A DNA stretch of 64,000 bases from Amblyomma americanum (GCF_052857255.1 NC_135505.1:133851967-133915966); one strand, 5' to 3'. Numbered from the stretch's first letter, positions 1 through 12,299 are shown. Numbers and translations: made by a program. The notes: generated by a model from the sequence alone, not told the origin.

Positions 1-865
1 GATTAACTCTTCTGTCCTTCGTACTGAGCCTTTAGCTTATGTGTGTTGCACGCTTGGTTTCATGGCGTTTACTGGCATCGTACATTCCGAGTTTATGCGG
101 TCACTCCTGTAATGGCATTTACAGAGGGCGGACGCCATCGCGATAAACAGAATATAAAAAAATACTCTATCTTAAGAAACCGGCACCAGAGCACAATAAA
201 ACCGGTTATTAGTAGTGCATTGAGGGAAAAAAATTGTTTATGTAGAGATGTGAGCAGTGGAGCTACCCTCACTGGGAAAGGGATGGAAGATCGAAAAGAA
301 TGGGAGAGCGCGAAGTCGCCAATGAAGCGGGTGCAGACATCGATGTTCATATAGTCTATAAACATCGGGTCTGAACATTTCGATGTATCCACATCGCGTA
401 GAGAGTTATTTTATGTAGAGTGTCATTCAAGGACTATTGTCTAGGGTTTCTTGTTCCCTGCTTGCGGACAGCAGTTCGTAGTTTCCCGCACTTCGAGCCT
501 CCATTACAGAAGGAATGCGGCTGGATGGCCCTAATTGGCGTAGACGTGAAGTTCAGTCTTGTGGACATCTGAGGAGGCAATCTGCAAGTCGCTCATTACA
601 CCTCGATGGCTTTTGAGCAGGAATTAAGACGCTGCGGTCTTCAAATTCTCGAGCACGAAAGTTATGAATTCCGGCACTTTGAATCCTCGGTACATGTAGA
701 AAAAATGCACTTGCATGGTCCTATTAGGAATCCAGTAGACCGGGTTCTTAATGTTCAGTGTCATTACTATCTGAACGTGTAATTTTAAGGCGAAAGCCTT
801 TAATGGCTAATGCTCGCGTCCTTCCGTCCGTCCGTCCGTTACGCTCTTCAACTCGATAAGAAAAA
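1..865. other. Intergenic, no recognised gene
   Basis: Short open frames on both strands overlap each other and show no recognisable domain, splice context or codon bias. I see no repeat boundary here. A TCCG/GTCC microsatellite-like run at about 823-840 leads into the SINE head that follows. Confidence 0.6.
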
Positions 866-867
866 TA

Positions 868-965
868 TCTGAGTGCACGATGGGATTCGAGCCACCATCC
901 TTCCGTTCCGCAGCCGCGCATGCTAACGACTGCGCTACTTCCTGCCAACGCATACGTAGTTCTCC
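868..965 (-). repeat. tRNA-derived SINE head
   Basis: Read on the minus strand, the segment has an A-box-like stretch (TAGCGCAGTCGTTAGC) followed by a B-box-like GGCTCGAATCC at tRNA-like spacing. This is the internal RNA polymerase III promoter of a tRNA-derived SINE. The acceptor stem does not pair, so it is not a functional tRNA gene. Confidence 0.6.
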
Positions 966-1369
966 TTGTCTAGGACGCTGGAGAGTGTTTGTGGAAAGGC
1001 GTCGAATCAGACGGATGCCTCCCAAACGCCCTCCAGTGTCTCCAGTATTTGATTCACAAACAATTGTGTACTTAACATCTTAACCACGCATCACTGACAC
1101 AAGCAGCAACACCGCGCTAAAGGCTTTCTCCTCACCGCGCTTTAGGTCAGCAAAGTGCCCCCCTGAATTTTTTTTAAATGGATAATTACACTAGTGTTAC
1201 TTTGACGGGCTATTTAGAACGCGGTGGTAACATCGAAAGGGCGCGCTTCGCGGCCGATCATAATCTATCCAGCATTACCGATATATCATAATCATCCATC
1301 ATTACCCATCGTCAACGTCGTTATCGCTGCCGGCTTGTCAGATGGAAATGCATACGGCAGCTGGCAGAT

Positions 1370-1582
1370 TGAGCGCCGTGTGCTGTGCGATGTCAGTGCA
1401 CGTTAAAGATCCCCAGGTGGTCGAAGTTATGCCGGAGCCCTCCACTGCGGCACCTATTTCTCTTTCTTCTTTCACTCCCTCCTTCATCCCTTCCCTTACG
1501 GCGCGGTTCAGGTGTCCAACGATATATGAGACAGATACTGCGCCATTTCCTTTCTCCCCAAAAAAAACAATTAAAACAATTA
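1370..1582 (+). repeat. Ruka-like SINE, body only
   Basis: It carries the body shared by many copies in this window: CCGTGTGCTGTGCGATGTCA, then CACGTTAAAGATCCCCAGGT, a pyrimidine-rich CTTTC stretch, GGTTCAGGTGTCCAACGATA, and a CCCCAAAA/poly-A 3' end. The tRNA-like head seen at 9.3-9.6 kb and 19.2-19.5 kb is missing, so this is a 5'-truncated copy. Open frames across it are repeat-derived, not genes. Confidence 0.8.
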
Positions 1583-4500
1583 AGATTTAGCGGGAGCAGA
1601 TCGGACTGCGGGCTTGGTCTTCGCAGGTCGGAACGCGGAACACGATACGCCCGTCCTTCAGTGGCCGACCGTTCGGGACCAGTGCCAGCCCCAAAATCCC
1701 TCTTTCGTCCGCGTGACGCCCTCCACTGTACCACTTTTCTTTAGCGGCCGGACGCCCCGGAAAGTGAAATCACTTTCACACCGGCCGGGATCAGTGATAT
1801 TTCAATCGGGGAGTCTTTCCCTTTTTCGGAGATTTTAATGGGTGCAATTTAGTGAAGAAGGAGCGTTTGCGGAGTTATGAGGGAATTTTAGGAACCGAAA
1901 TGATCTCACCTTTCCCAGTTTTGACGGAGTTTTCAAGCTGTTGCAGATATAAAGGGCCCTGAAATAGGGAATTTTGGGGCCTAATTCAGGGAATTTTGAG
2001 GAAGGGAAATACTGGCTGGGATGCGTGGCTGTCTTACTGAAGCTTCAGTGACTGTCAGATATATAGCCAGAATATAGATTAATATTATAGAGTAAAATCC
2101 CCTCACCACTAAGGTATCGGACTTTCTATATATAGATAGACCATTGAAATGCTGGTAAGGGCCCCTCCTCTCTATTGCTTTGCACGCAATTGATGGTTCT
2201 TCCTGAGCCACTGTATGTGATGTGCGTAGAGGTGTGGATGTCTACAGCGGCGGGTTTGTTTGTTGTGTGAACTGCGTGCCCGGGTTCAAACGCGAACACC
2301 TTCATTTCGTTAGTCCTAAGGTACTTGGGGCTGGTGTGAATTTAACACCGGTTGATGAATATACACCTCCAGGACTCCCTTTCCTAAAAACATGATTGAA
2401 GCTACTTGCTCACGTTAGCTTAAATTGTGTGCAGTTCACTGGCAGTAGTCTCGTTTGATTATAGCCATGAAATACCACCATTCGCGAGGGGTCGGACAAC
2501 GCGTCTGTTGCCAGGCTAGGAATGTAGTTGGGGGGCGGGATTGTCCAGCCTCTCTCTCACACTTGCTATCTTAAGTGCGTTGGCAGGCTGCACGGATGAC
2601 AATGATGCAACGACAGCCCGACGTGACGTGTTGATCGCACTGACTGTTCAGTGGCCTCGACATAAAGGGGCTGCTTTTTTTTCTTTTTTTCTCGGCACTC
2701 TCAGCGGTCTCAATAGACATTTCTTCGTGAATTAGGCGCAAGAATTAAGGATAACGATAAATTATCTGAGCTTGTTCGAGGACCACATATCAAGCCCCCC
2801 CCCCCCCCCCTCTTTCTGTCACATTGCGCAGAATGTTTGCTGCCGTGTGGGCTAGTACGATTACAGCTGGAAAAAGACAGGACTTTTTATTCCGTAGGAA
2901 ACCAAAAAATTTTGGGTTTCACGCCCTGGATTTAGCTGTACATCTAAGAGTAAACTCTCGTACATCTCGTTGTCCTGGAGTGTCTTTTAAACCGTCATAT
3001 GCTTATAGTTCAACCTATTTGAACTTGAGTTTGCAGTTATGAACTTGTGGAATCCGAAAGAAAAAAAAAGCTCCTTTGGAATGACTGATGTGTGAATACG
3101 CCTTGAAGACTGTAATCATACAGCGACCCCTGCACTCGTGCGTCAAACTTCCGCCACCCGTGAGACCTGTAAAAAAAAAGGCGGGGGGGGGGGGGGGAGA
3201 ATGCTTTGGATATGACGATTAGGAATCGGGAATCGGTCGTGACAGAGTCGTGATAAGGTAGTAATTACTCACTGACATCCACCAACGTAGCAATACGGCT
3301 ACAAAAGAAATCTATTGAGCTTTCACAGAAACTTCATACTTGAAGAAAAATTTCGTCCTGGCTCTGGGGTTAGGGTGATGTTCACCCTAGAATCGCCCTG
3401 CAGTGAAGTGGTGCATTGCCCTGCCGTCGCTTTAGCGGGCACTGAAAAACAGTGCACGTATATGTAGTGTTCGAAACAGTAATGCTTGTTCCGACTTCTG
3501 TGCTGCGGAGGTTAACGATTGATTACGCTGTAAGAGCAATGAGACGTTCTTTTGCAGACGTGTGGCTTTTGGCGTTGGAGCAGGTTCGGTTGTGCATCCT
3601 TTGTGTGTTTTTTTTCTTAATGGTTGGTGGGAAAGCGGTCCTCCAACGGTTCAGAAGCTTTTTTTTTTGCTGTTGTTCGTTTGGGAGCTGTGTTCCTCGC
3701 CAAGCCGCCTTCCGGGCAGTGCGCCAAAACTCTTCTCGACAGCTGTTTTGGGTCATAACAACGATGAGAACCACTTCTCAGACGTTCTTCAGCTGGCAGA
3801 GAAGAGGGGGAGGGGGATATGTTGACGCTGTCACAGATTCAAAAGGACCAACGCCAGCAGCCCATTCAGTCTTTTATGACTTGGAGGTTACACTTAAAGC
3901 CAGAAAGGGGCGGAAAGTGTGGCGGAGGTTATTTCGGCTTCTGGGAGCAACCGCTACTCCCTTACGAGAGTAACTGCAGAGCAACAGACGCCTCAGTTGG
4001 CCTCACAACGGAATAACGGTTCGTTTTCGAGTACTAATATAGGTGCAGTTTGTTCCATTCGACCCGTTTTTTTTTTTTTCATCTGTGCTCAACGGTTACA
4101 GAGAACACTGCTATTGCAGTGTCCTCTTCAGGTGCATTAAGTGCTCCCAAAATTTTATAGTGTGCAACCACTAAGGTCCCCACTCACCGATTCCGCCGAT
4201 CTTTGCCTGAAGCCTAGCCTTGAAAACCGAGGCTCGAAACGAAAGGGAAATGAAACACGCCGTGCTAGAGCACATGCTTCGTATTTGGCCAAGTTAGCTA
4301 AATCGGCTCTACTTTTTTTTTATCTTCTCTTCTATCGTTCAACGCGGCCAGGCGCACTCATCCAAAGTTACTTTTCCGTAGCACTTTGAGTGACGCTACA
4401 AATTAGCTTTTCTAATTCCTGGTCAACAGGAAAGTAGTAGGTAATAAACCAATGGCAATATTTTAGCGTCGGATTTCCTTCATTTCTAAGACGTTCTGGG

Positions 4501-5930
4501 AAGCAGTATAAAAAAAAACAGCATTGCTTTTCATTTTTCTCGCGTGAAGAAAATGCAACAATACCCCAAGTGTAATTCCCCGTGTAGTAATAAATCCAAA
4601 GCCGTACACAGCCCCTCTGTGTACTGGCCCTAGCCCGACCTGGGCCCGGCGGTGCATCATTTTTTTTCGGGGCCAGGCCCGGACCTTGCCCGAGCTTTCG
4701 GGCATGCCCCTCGTTCGTGCAGGGCTCTAGATGGAACAGACGTGTTCTGCCTGCCGTTTCGTGAAATCGGTATTAATGCGAAAGCATTTCCAGGCTATGT
4801 CGACGGGTTCGTGTCGCCAAAGCGCGCCACCAAAACGTGTCCGCGGCGATTGTGACCTTCTCAGAAGAGATGGCATCAAACGAAAGGTTGTGATCGATAG
4901 AGGACGATGTGAGGATGATGCGAAAAAAAATTGATGTGATTACGATGATTAGTTAATTAATTAGAGCAAATAATGTAAAAGACATCGAAATAGCGTGGAC
5001 GTCGATATAGTGTGTGGACGGGAAAACAGCCGTGGACGGCAATATAGTGGAAAAATAGGAAAGAAGTGAAAATAAAGTTTGAAACGGATTGAAATATGCT
5101 TGGTGAGTGATAATTAATTGAACAAAAGTTTGATTGACATATATTAATTATATAATTAGAAGCAAAGGTCAGTGGACTCTGAGGGGTAAAGAGATTCAAC
5201 GAGTGTGGAGGAGGCGTCAGTGCTTTCTCATTCCTCTAGTGCGGGTAGCCGCAGCGATCTCTGACGTTTTTAACTACTCATTGAATGGTGCACTCCAGCT
5301 AGAATCCGTCTATACGTCCTTATACGTTCTTCATGCCAGCTGTGCTTCACTGTGTGCTTCACTGTGTGCTGGGCTTTGGGGGCGCTGACTTTCTATCACG
5401 TGAGCGGAGCCGAAGGCGCGGCGGCGCTTATGCCGCTACCTTAACACGTGGCACGTGTGAGTCCGTGTACGCAGTATATGCACGGCACCCGTACACCAAC
5501 CCACTCTCTTCACAATGGCCAATTAAACGAGTCTCGCGTTGCGCAAACAACGCTCTTCGCGGCGCCCCGTCGGTGACCGCGTTCGATCCGCCGAGCGGCT
5601 CAGGTAGACGAGAAACGTAAACACGCGGGTCTGAGGAGTGCGCATACTATACGCGCCCCAAGGCTGGCCCGCTCCGAGCGAGCTCGCTTTGTTTGGCGTC
5701 ATGCTCCCGCGCGGTTAAGAGTGGTCGGAACCTCGCCGGAGTCACTATACTACGGCTGGCCCCTCTTCAGCAGCTTTTTCCGTCGGGTGTTCCTCAAACG
5801 GCTGATTGTCCCATGGATTCTGCGCAGCCGTTTGCTGACTGCATGTGTGCGTCCGAACCGAATCGCACGCGTCTAGAGCCGCAGTTACATGTCAGAAGTC
5901 GACTCCAGTTCCCTTTTTGGGGGGATGGTC
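1583..5930. other. Intergenic, homopolymer runs, no recognised gene
   Basis: There are long homopolymers, such as poly-C near 2,797 and poly-G near 3,184. Scattered open frames include one at 3,452-3,973, but none has a recognisable domain or exon structure. A local palindromic GC-rich stretch lies near 4,640-4,710. I cannot support any gene here. Confidence 0.55.
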
Positions 5931-5935
5931 GGTCG

Positions 5936-6052
5936 GTCGAAGTAAATGGCGCAGTATCTGTCTCACATCTCGGCGGAGGACACCTAAACCGCGCCATAAG
6001 GGAAAGAATAGAGGAAGGACAGAGAAGAAAGAGGTTCCGTAGTGGAGGGCTC
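5936..6052 (-). repeat. Ruka-like SINE fragment beside an (AAT)n tract
   Basis: On the minus strand this matches the 3' part of the SINE family: the CCTCCACTA segment, the CTTTC-rich stretch, the CCGAGATGTGAGACAGATAC-type segment and GCGCCATTTAC. It abuts an AAT repeat and a second copy in the same orientation. Confidence 0.75.
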
Positions 6053-6054
6053 CG

Positions 6055-6109
<55 letters not shown>
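6055..6109. repeat. (AAT)n microsatellite
   Basis: About 18 perfect AAT/ATA units sit between two SINE copies. The same motif in shorter form accompanies the copies at 9,305 and 12,500, so it probably grew from the SINE's A-rich tail. Confidence 0.95.
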
Positions 6110-6415
6110 TGGATTTGGGGGAAAGTAAATGGCGCAGTATCTGTCTCATATCTTTGGACACTTGAACCGCGCCGTAAGGGAAAGGATATAGGAGGGAGTG
6201 AAAGAAGAAAGGAAGAATAGGTGCCGTAGTGGAGGGCTCCGGAATAATTTCGACCACCTGGGGATCTTTAACGTGCACTGACATCGCACAGCACACGGGC
6301 GCCTTGGCGTTTTTCCTCCATAAGGAGGGCTCTGGAATAATTTCGAAGACCTGGGTATCATTAACGTGCACTGACATCGCACAGCACACGGGAACCTTTT
6401 GCGTTTTGCCTCCAT
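6110..6415 (-). repeat. Ruka-like SINE with an internal partial duplication
   Basis: The minus-strand copy runs from the GGGGGAAAG tail end through the ACACTTGAACCGCGCCGTAA block to the TTAACGTGCACTGACATCGC block. The last 90 bases or so (about 6,229-6,320) are then repeated with divergence at about 6,324-6,415. The tRNA head is absent. Confidence 0.75.
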
Positions 6416-6609
6416 CGAAAGAAGAGCAGTTTTTGAGAAGGAAATGCGTGACTCGTCCGCTACTCTCTTCCTCGACGCTTTTGCACTTTCCCTCAAAAAG
6501 TGGGCTGGAGTCGACTTCAGTGGCATTCATGTAAACGTCGCTAAAGCTGCTTGCCGGAACGTTCGGTTCGCTGCTGGGGCTGTTGGTGTGGGCGTCTGTT
6601 AAATTAACG

Positions 6610-6810
6610 ATTGGCCGCGAGGGGTTGCTCGTGAAGAGCAAACTGCATCTCATAAGCACCGATGTCAGCACCTGCCATCCCAGGGCAGTGGTGCGTCACT
6701 CAACCGCTGCACCACTGCACCAGGAGTGGTATGGGGACTCCCAGGAACATGTGAATGTAAAGTGGAGAATGACCAATTTCGTGTATACGGCCTTACCCCA
6801 TTAACGCTAT
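6610..6810 (-). repeat. Second tRNA-derived SINE family, copy 1
   Basis: It shares the CACCTGCCATC..GGGCAGTGG..ACCGCTGCACCACT block with 10,080-10,340 and, inverted, with 7,200-7,375. Read on the minus strand, AGTGGTGCAGCGGTTGAGTG looks like a tRNA A-box region. The downstream segment with TTAACGCTAT is also shared. Confidence 0.6.
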
Positions 6811-7002
6811 CGCTTCATGATTTCGCCAATCTTTGTGTGAAGCCCGGCTTGATGTTGAAAACCGAAGTGAAAAGCGAAGTGCTCGCGCACTTAATTCGCA
6901 TTTGGCGCTAAATCGTCCGACATGTTTTTATGCCTTTCTTTTCACAGTAGCAGTAACAGCAGCCGCAGCAACAATATACTTAATACAGTGACTGCAGGTT
7001 CA

Positions 7003-7150
7003 ACCCACCCCGGTGGCTTAGTGCTTTGGTGTCCGGCTACTGACCGCGAGGTCACGGGATCGAATCACTGCCGCGACTCGCGCATCTCGGTAGGGGCGAA
7101 ACTAAAGAACGGTAGGGTACACTTAAGCTCCACCTTAAGGGTATTACGCG
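7003..7150 (+). repeat. tRNA-derived SINE head and body
   Basis: The plus strand shows a tRNA-like order: CCCCGGTGGCTTAGTGCTTTGG (A-box region), then a B-box-like GGGATCGAATCACTGCCGCG, then a body with GGTAGGGTACACTTAAG. Similar heads occur at 10,425 and on the minus strand at 10,655. Confidence 0.6.
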
Positions 7151-7199
7151 ATAGCGTTAATTGGTTAATGCCCACATATTCTTAATTGGTCAGTCTCTG

Positions 7200-7375
7200 C
7201 TTTACACTCATAAGATAGCAGGGAGCCCTCATACTAGTCCTGGCGCAGTGCTGCGGCGGTCGACTGATGCGCCACTGCCCTGCGGTGGCAGTTGCTGCCC
7301 ACCGGTGGGGCTTGTGAGACCCAGGGTGCTCAATCTCCGAGCAACCTCTCGCGACCAATCATTATTTGAACTGCC
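7200..7375 (+). repeat. Second tRNA-derived SINE family, inverted copy
   Basis: It contains GCGCCACTGCCCTGCGGTGG, CACCGGTGGGGCTTGTG and CTCCGAGCAACCTCTCGCGA. The same blocks occur in reverse orientation at 10,080-10,200, which defines a dispersed repeat family. Confidence 0.6.
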
Positions 7376-9295
7376 ACCTACCACGGTGGGTATGTTGCGA
7401 TGACGTCACGAAGTGACGTGACTTAGGTGGCCTATTCAGATTGCTTCTCTGGAGATTTTTCGCGCGGCCTTGGTGAAATTAATTCGCGGCCTTCCACTAC
7501 GGCTTCCCTCAGCACATGCGAAGCCATTTTTAGCGTTAAACCCCACCTACCATATCTACTGTACGGTGTACTGTATACGGTATATACTAGTATATACTGC
7601 GCTGTACACCCTTTCCGCATTCTTGCTAACCGTGGGTGCAGCCATTCCGGAAATGCCTCTTTAAAGGCAGCCGTTACTTTGCGGGAAAAAATGCAGGGCG
7701 TATTAATCATCGACCAACGAGCGTTTCGAAGCACGTGATTCTAACCTGTTCCGCGAACACATTTATTGCTGTGAAAGTGAAACTCACAAATTCCCGCAAT
7801 TTTTTAACATCATGGGTTTCGGCGAAATATAAATACATCACCTCAGACAGATTGCAGCGCCTGTTGCAATAGTGAATCATTGAATTTGTACCACTCTTTG
7901 TGCAGTCATTCTTAGCAGTACCATTACAGCGCCACCATACCAGCAGCTTGCATCCGCAGCAGGATAGTAGTAGTAGTAGTAGTAGCGTATTTTGGACGTG
8001 TTTTGGACTTGTTTTGGACGTGTTTGTCCCTTTGCGCCGTTCCACGCTCTTTGGCTCTTGTATCTGTCGTAAGGGCGTGAACTGGAATGCGAGCTCTCTT
8101 CTCCGAGAATCTCTGTGAAGATGATGTTCAAAGATACGTGCCTCACAGAGATGTTGCCACTCGGAGCGGGCTAAATTTGCATGCCCGCATGCCAGACATC
8201 CCTGCGGGCGTCGTCGGTTGCCGTGTTTGTACGCAGTCCGCGCCGCCCTTGACATTGGCTGGTTGACCGGTTGCGACCGGTTTCTCACATGGCTCACGCA
8301 CACAAACCGCCCCCCCCCCCCCCCCCTCTTCCTCCCATTCTGTTTGTGGCGAGGCTCGCGCGTGCATACCTTTGCGGCTTTATCTCTGGCGGAATGGTTT
8401 GTCGCGCTGGGTCGGCTCGCCGCTAACGCGCACCTTGCCTTTCATAACGGGGTGACGTGCGCACACGCTGCCTGTTTAGTTCCGTGCAGTGTGATCCTGC
8501 GGCTTTAATGCTCGCCTCAACCATTTTCTGAACAGGGGAGGCGTCGCGTTCCGTCGTGCTTTGTGCTTTTCTTATGCACGGAATTATCCATTAGCGCCGC
8601 TTTACCGAATCGTCTTTCGATTCAGTAGACATAGGTGGATAATTATTAGCCTCCCCTTTGTGTCAGGGTGGTGGCAGGTGTCACCTAGCCATTAATTACT
8701 AGCGTGCTCAGTACCTTCGGATTAACTGCGAATTTTCTTCCCTTTTCTAAACTACTGTTTTTGACCCTATCCGCCAAATCTGTAGTCGTCTCTTGCTTGC
8801 TTCTACATTTTTGAAAATTGAGCACCTCCTGGCTATTACGAAACCCTAGTGCATCGCGGATTCCTGCGGCGGCATCATGCACTGAACTTCGCTGTTCAGG
8901 CACTTTCGTGAATGAGCGATTACTCCCTTGAATGAAACCTTCCCCTTGGCGTATCCCCTGAATATATTGGACTAGCCAATAATCTCGTGTATTGCGGAGA
9001 CCAAGCTGTTCCAAAAGAGCTTTCTTTTTCAAACATTGTGAAAGAGTAAAACTTTTTTGTCCGCAGTTGTTCTTGAACGTATACTAATACTTGCGCAGCT
9101 GCCGGCAAGGTTTAAGACAATAAATTATGTGCGGTTTTCTTTAGGCTAAGAGGTAGGGTGCGGAGGATCCGCAGATTTAACAGTGGGCATTGGGGTTTAG
9201 TTAGAAGCGAAGTGGGGGAATCCTAAATAAAAATGAAGACTGGACACTGTCTGACCCTTGTAGATGCTCCGGCTTACGCCCTGTGGGAAGTCTCG
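7376..9295. other. Intergenic, no recognised gene
   Basis: A short (TAG)n run lies at about 7,964-7,985 and a poly-C run near 8,309. Minus-strand open frames at 7,707-8,303 and 8,685-9,032 have no recognisable motifs, and the first contains translated TAG repeat. Confidence 0.55.
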
Positions 9296-9297
9296 GG

Positions 9298-9612
9298 CGG
9301 GGTTATTAATAATAATTGGTTTTGGGGAAAAGGAAATGGCGCAATATCTATCTCATATCGGCGGACACCTGAACCGCGCCGTAAGGGAAGGGATAAAGAA
9401 GTGAAAGAAGAAAGGAAGGGAGAGGTGCCGTAGTGGAGGGCTCCGGAATAATTTCGACCACCTGGGGATCTTTAACGTGCACTGACATCGCACAGCACAC
9501 GGGCGCCTTAGCATTTTGCCTCCATAAAAACGCAGCCGCCGCGGTCGGGTTCGAACCCAGGTACTCCGGATCACTAGCCGAGCGCCTAACCACTGAGCCA
9601 CCGCGGCGGGTC
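9298..9612 (-). repeat. Full-length Ruka-like SINE
   Basis: On the minus strand the element starts with a tRNA-like head (CCGCCGCGGTGGCTCAGTGG A-box region, GGTTCGAACCC B-box region). It continues with GCAAAATGCTAAGGCGCCCG, the GTGCACGTTAAAGATCCCCA block, the CTTTC stretch and the ATATGAGATAGATATTGCGC block, and ends in CCCCAAAACC plus ATT repeats. With 19,188-19,500 it is the best reference copy in the window. Confidence 0.85.
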
Positions 9613-10079
9613 GGGCGGGGTTTCCTGTTATCGCGTTGCACGGTGTCGAAGAAACGCAGCCTCTGCAAGATCTTATACTGACCGCCCGATAAGGAGGCTT
9701 GGTTATCGCGCTCGCATCTCCGGCCGAATGCCTCCGCTGCTAGTTTTTCCTGAGTCTGCAATTCCTTCTTGTTTGTTCAGTTTTTGAAGTGGAAGCATGA
9801 GGAAGGGCAAGTACTGGAAGATAGGAGACGCGATGGAACGGCCTGTGCATGCCTTCGTTGTGGCGCGTGTTTAGTCCCTCTTCCATCGCTGTCATTTAAA
9901 CGCGAAAACGTTAAGGCTCCCGTATGGCAGAAAATCCGGCGTCGCAGACGTTGTGAGAGAAAAATCCCCGGAGAAGCTACCAAAGTGGGCCGTACAGGTC
10001 ACGTGACCTTGTGGCGTCATCGCAACCTGCCCGCCGGATTGTGAGCGAACTGACCACCGTGGCAGGTGGCAGCTACATT

Positions 10080-10340
10080 AATGATTGGTCGCAAGAGGTT
10101 GCTCGGGAATTGAGCAACCTGGGTCGCACAAGTCCCACCGGTGGCAGCACCTGCCATCGAGGGCAGTGGCGCATCGCTTAACCGCTGCACCACTACGCCT
10201 GGGGTGGAATATATGAGGACTCTCAGGGATCTGCGAGTGTAAAATCAAGAATGACCAATCCCCGCATATGTGAGAATTTACCGCCCCCCCCCCCCCCCCA
10301 TTAACGCTACCCGTCATACCCTCAAGGCGGAGCTTAAGTA
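10080..10340 (-). repeat. Second tRNA-derived SINE family, copy 2
   Basis: It aligns by eye with 6,610-6,810 (the CACCTGCCATC, ACCGCTGCACCACT, AGGACTC, AATGACCAAT and TTAACGCTA blocks). A poly-C run at about 10,283-10,299 interrupts it. Confidence 0.6.
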
Positions 10341-10424
10341 TCCGGTGCAATTTTTTCGTGCTTCGTGGAAATTAGCGCCACCGAATCTTAGTCTGCAGTA
10401 TCGTACGACTGAAGCACACTGCAC

Positions 10425-10520
10425 CTCCCCCGTAGTGAGCCAGTGGCTGCCGCGTTCGACTGCTGAGCAAGATGTCGCGGGATCGAATCCCAGCTGAAGC
10501 TGCCGTACGGTATCTTACGC
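10425..10520 (+). repeat. tRNA-derived SINE head
   Basis: CCGTAGTGAGCCAGTGGCTG (A-box region) is followed by GGGATCGAATCCCAG (B-box region). The spacing is tRNA-like but the terminal stem is not paired. Confidence 0.55.
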
Positions 10521-10654
10521 GACAGCGTATACGGTGCCATGGCTCGTCCGGTCGTAAAGCCGGCGGCGTAGTCGGCACCGCGGGGCGGAAATATTCGGGG
10601 GGCTGCGTCAGTCATTCGGGCAGCATAAACTTACTAGTTAAGTTGGAGCCTAGC

Positions 10655-10720
10655 TCGCGGCAGGGATTCGAACCGCCGACCTATAATAGGTGGCTGCGTA
10701 AAACAAATCGCATCATGGTA
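10655..10720 (-). repeat. tRNA-derived repeat, B-box region
   Basis: The minus strand shows GTCGGCGGTTCGAATCCCTG, a perfect pol III B-box. The A-box side is degraded, so this is a fragment. Confidence 0.45.
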
Positions 10721-11164
10721 ATTTGTGGTTCTAGTGATTGATGATTGATTGGTGTGGGATAGGCGCTTACTACTTAAAAAAATCATTGTAATTAATTGAT
10801 TATTTAAAGAAATAAAACAAATTCTAAAAGGGGGTGTCAAATGGATCAGAATGAAAAGCCAATGCTTGATGGTGGCAATTAAGAACATTCAATGAGTAAT
10901 TTATCAATAAATTGAAACAATTAAAGAAAACGAAAAATGCGTTCAAAGGTGTCAACCTAAGCTCAGAATAGCAAGCCTAACCCACTAAACTATTGCGTCA
11001 TATCCCTAAGGCGGTGCTTATACACGTGTACTCTCCATTTTTGATGACGGCTAAGCGATCAAACGGCCGTTTGCTGTGCAATGCCAATGCCCTGCAAAAT
11101 AAATAAAAGGTAGCGATATCCGCTTTAGCGTGGCACTGCCAGTGCCCAAAGAATATGCATGTGC

Positions 11165-11530
11165 GATGCAGAAACTGGCTGAGAGAGAGAGTAAACTTTA
11201 TTGTTCCAATTGAGAGGTTTGGTTGCGTGCCCGGAGACTGCCGATGTCTTCCAGGCTGAGCGTGGTTGGCGCCCCTAGTCCAAGGCACCACTGTCCCTGG
11301 CCATCCGGCATGCGTGGCTCACTAGGTCCCTTCGGACCTTAAGCTGGCTGCTGGTCAGCCGGTCCTCCCACTGCTCCGCATTTGGGTCTTTATTATTTCG
11401 GAACGCTACATTGTGTGTACATTCCCATGTGGTATGATGTAACGTGGGGGTTGCCCCGCACCACGGACATGTATCCCTATACTGCTCTGGATACATCTGA
11501 ACCTGAAGCCGCTGAAACAAAAATAATGCT
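11165..11530 (-). mobile_element. LINE 3'-end fragment (ORF2 C-terminus)
   Basis: The minus-strand frame at 11,275-11,520 encodes a Cys/His cluster, CPWCGATPTLHHTTWEC, typical of the zinc-knuckle-like C-terminus of arthropod non-LTR retrotransposon ORF2 proteins. A 3' tail reading CAATAAAGTTTACTCTCTCT follows on the same strand. Everything upstream of the C-terminus is missing, which is the usual 5' truncation. Confidence 0.7.
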
Positions 11531-12047
11531 CGACAATGTGTTGTTCCCTTTATTTGTCATATAAAAGACAGGTGGGGGCGGATGCTTAATTTTTTTAAAA
11601 GCTTTGTCTCAATGCGCATGCTTTTGTTTTTTATTTCTTTGGACTTCGGATGCATTCTTGGGAGGACAATGGTCGAAATGCTGGCACGACGTGCGCGGTA
11701 TTGGACGCGGTTATCGGGTCTTCCCTTTGTCTCGCTATTATCTGAGACTGGGGTCTGCCTCGATCAGCAAGCCGTTGTCTCTGAGTCATGTAGTTGTTTT
11801 TTTCGCGTGGGGTTCTGCATGCAACTGACTATATGCGCCGGCCGGTCAGCTGATGAACGAAGAAACTCCTTTGACCATCGCGGGGGTTTCCCAGATTGAA
11901 GCCAAGTTCGAGACCAGTCGCGTTGTGATTGATAAACGGAGGACCTGTCGATCCATTGATTGAGTCTTCTCGGTGAACACTCTTCACAGGCGTGTGGCAA
12001 CAACACTGAGAAGCGGACGTTTGGGAGTGCATCTGAACTTGTTACCC

Positions 12048-12299
12048 TCATGTTTGGTTTAGTTTGGTTTATGGAGTTTTAATGTCCTAAAGCGACTCAG
12101 GCTTTGAGGGACGCCGTAAGGGAGGGCTCCGGAAATTTCGACCACCTGGGGTTCCTTAGCGTGCACTGACATCGCAGAGTACGCGGGCCTCTAGAATTTC
12201 GACTTCATCGAAATTCGACCGCCGCGGCCGGAATCGAACCCGCGTCTTTCGGGTCAGCAGCCGAGCGCCATAACCATTGAGCCACCGCGGCGGCTATTA
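12048..12299 (-). repeat. Ruka-like SINE, second subfamily
   Basis: The minus strand has a tRNA-like head (GCCGCGGTGGCTCAATGGTT, then GGGTTCGATTCCGG). The body block with GTGCACGCTAAGGAACCCCA and the 3' end (GTCGCTTTAGGACATTAAAA, CATAAACCAAACTAAACC) follow. The 3' end differs from the 9.3-kb copy but matches 54,001-54,242. Confidence 0.8.

Noticed and set aside
3452..3973. 173-codon plus-strand open frame
   Set aside because: No recognisable family; homopolymer-coded Phe and Cys runs suggest chance.
5892..6671. 259-codon minus-strand open frame
   Set aside because: It runs through SINE copies and translates the AAT microsatellite as a long tyrosine run.
7707..8303. 198-codon minus-strand open frame
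   Set aside because: It includes a translated TAG repeat (poly-Leu) and has no motif or splice support.
8685..9032. 115-codon minus-strand open frame
   Set aside because: Composition is plausible for a protein, but I recognise no domain and no exon boundaries; not reported as a gene.
9540..9612. Possible tRNA gene from the B-box GGGTTCGAACCC
   Set aside because: The acceptor stem and anticodon arm do not pair and the segment is attached to a SINE body, so it is a SINE head.
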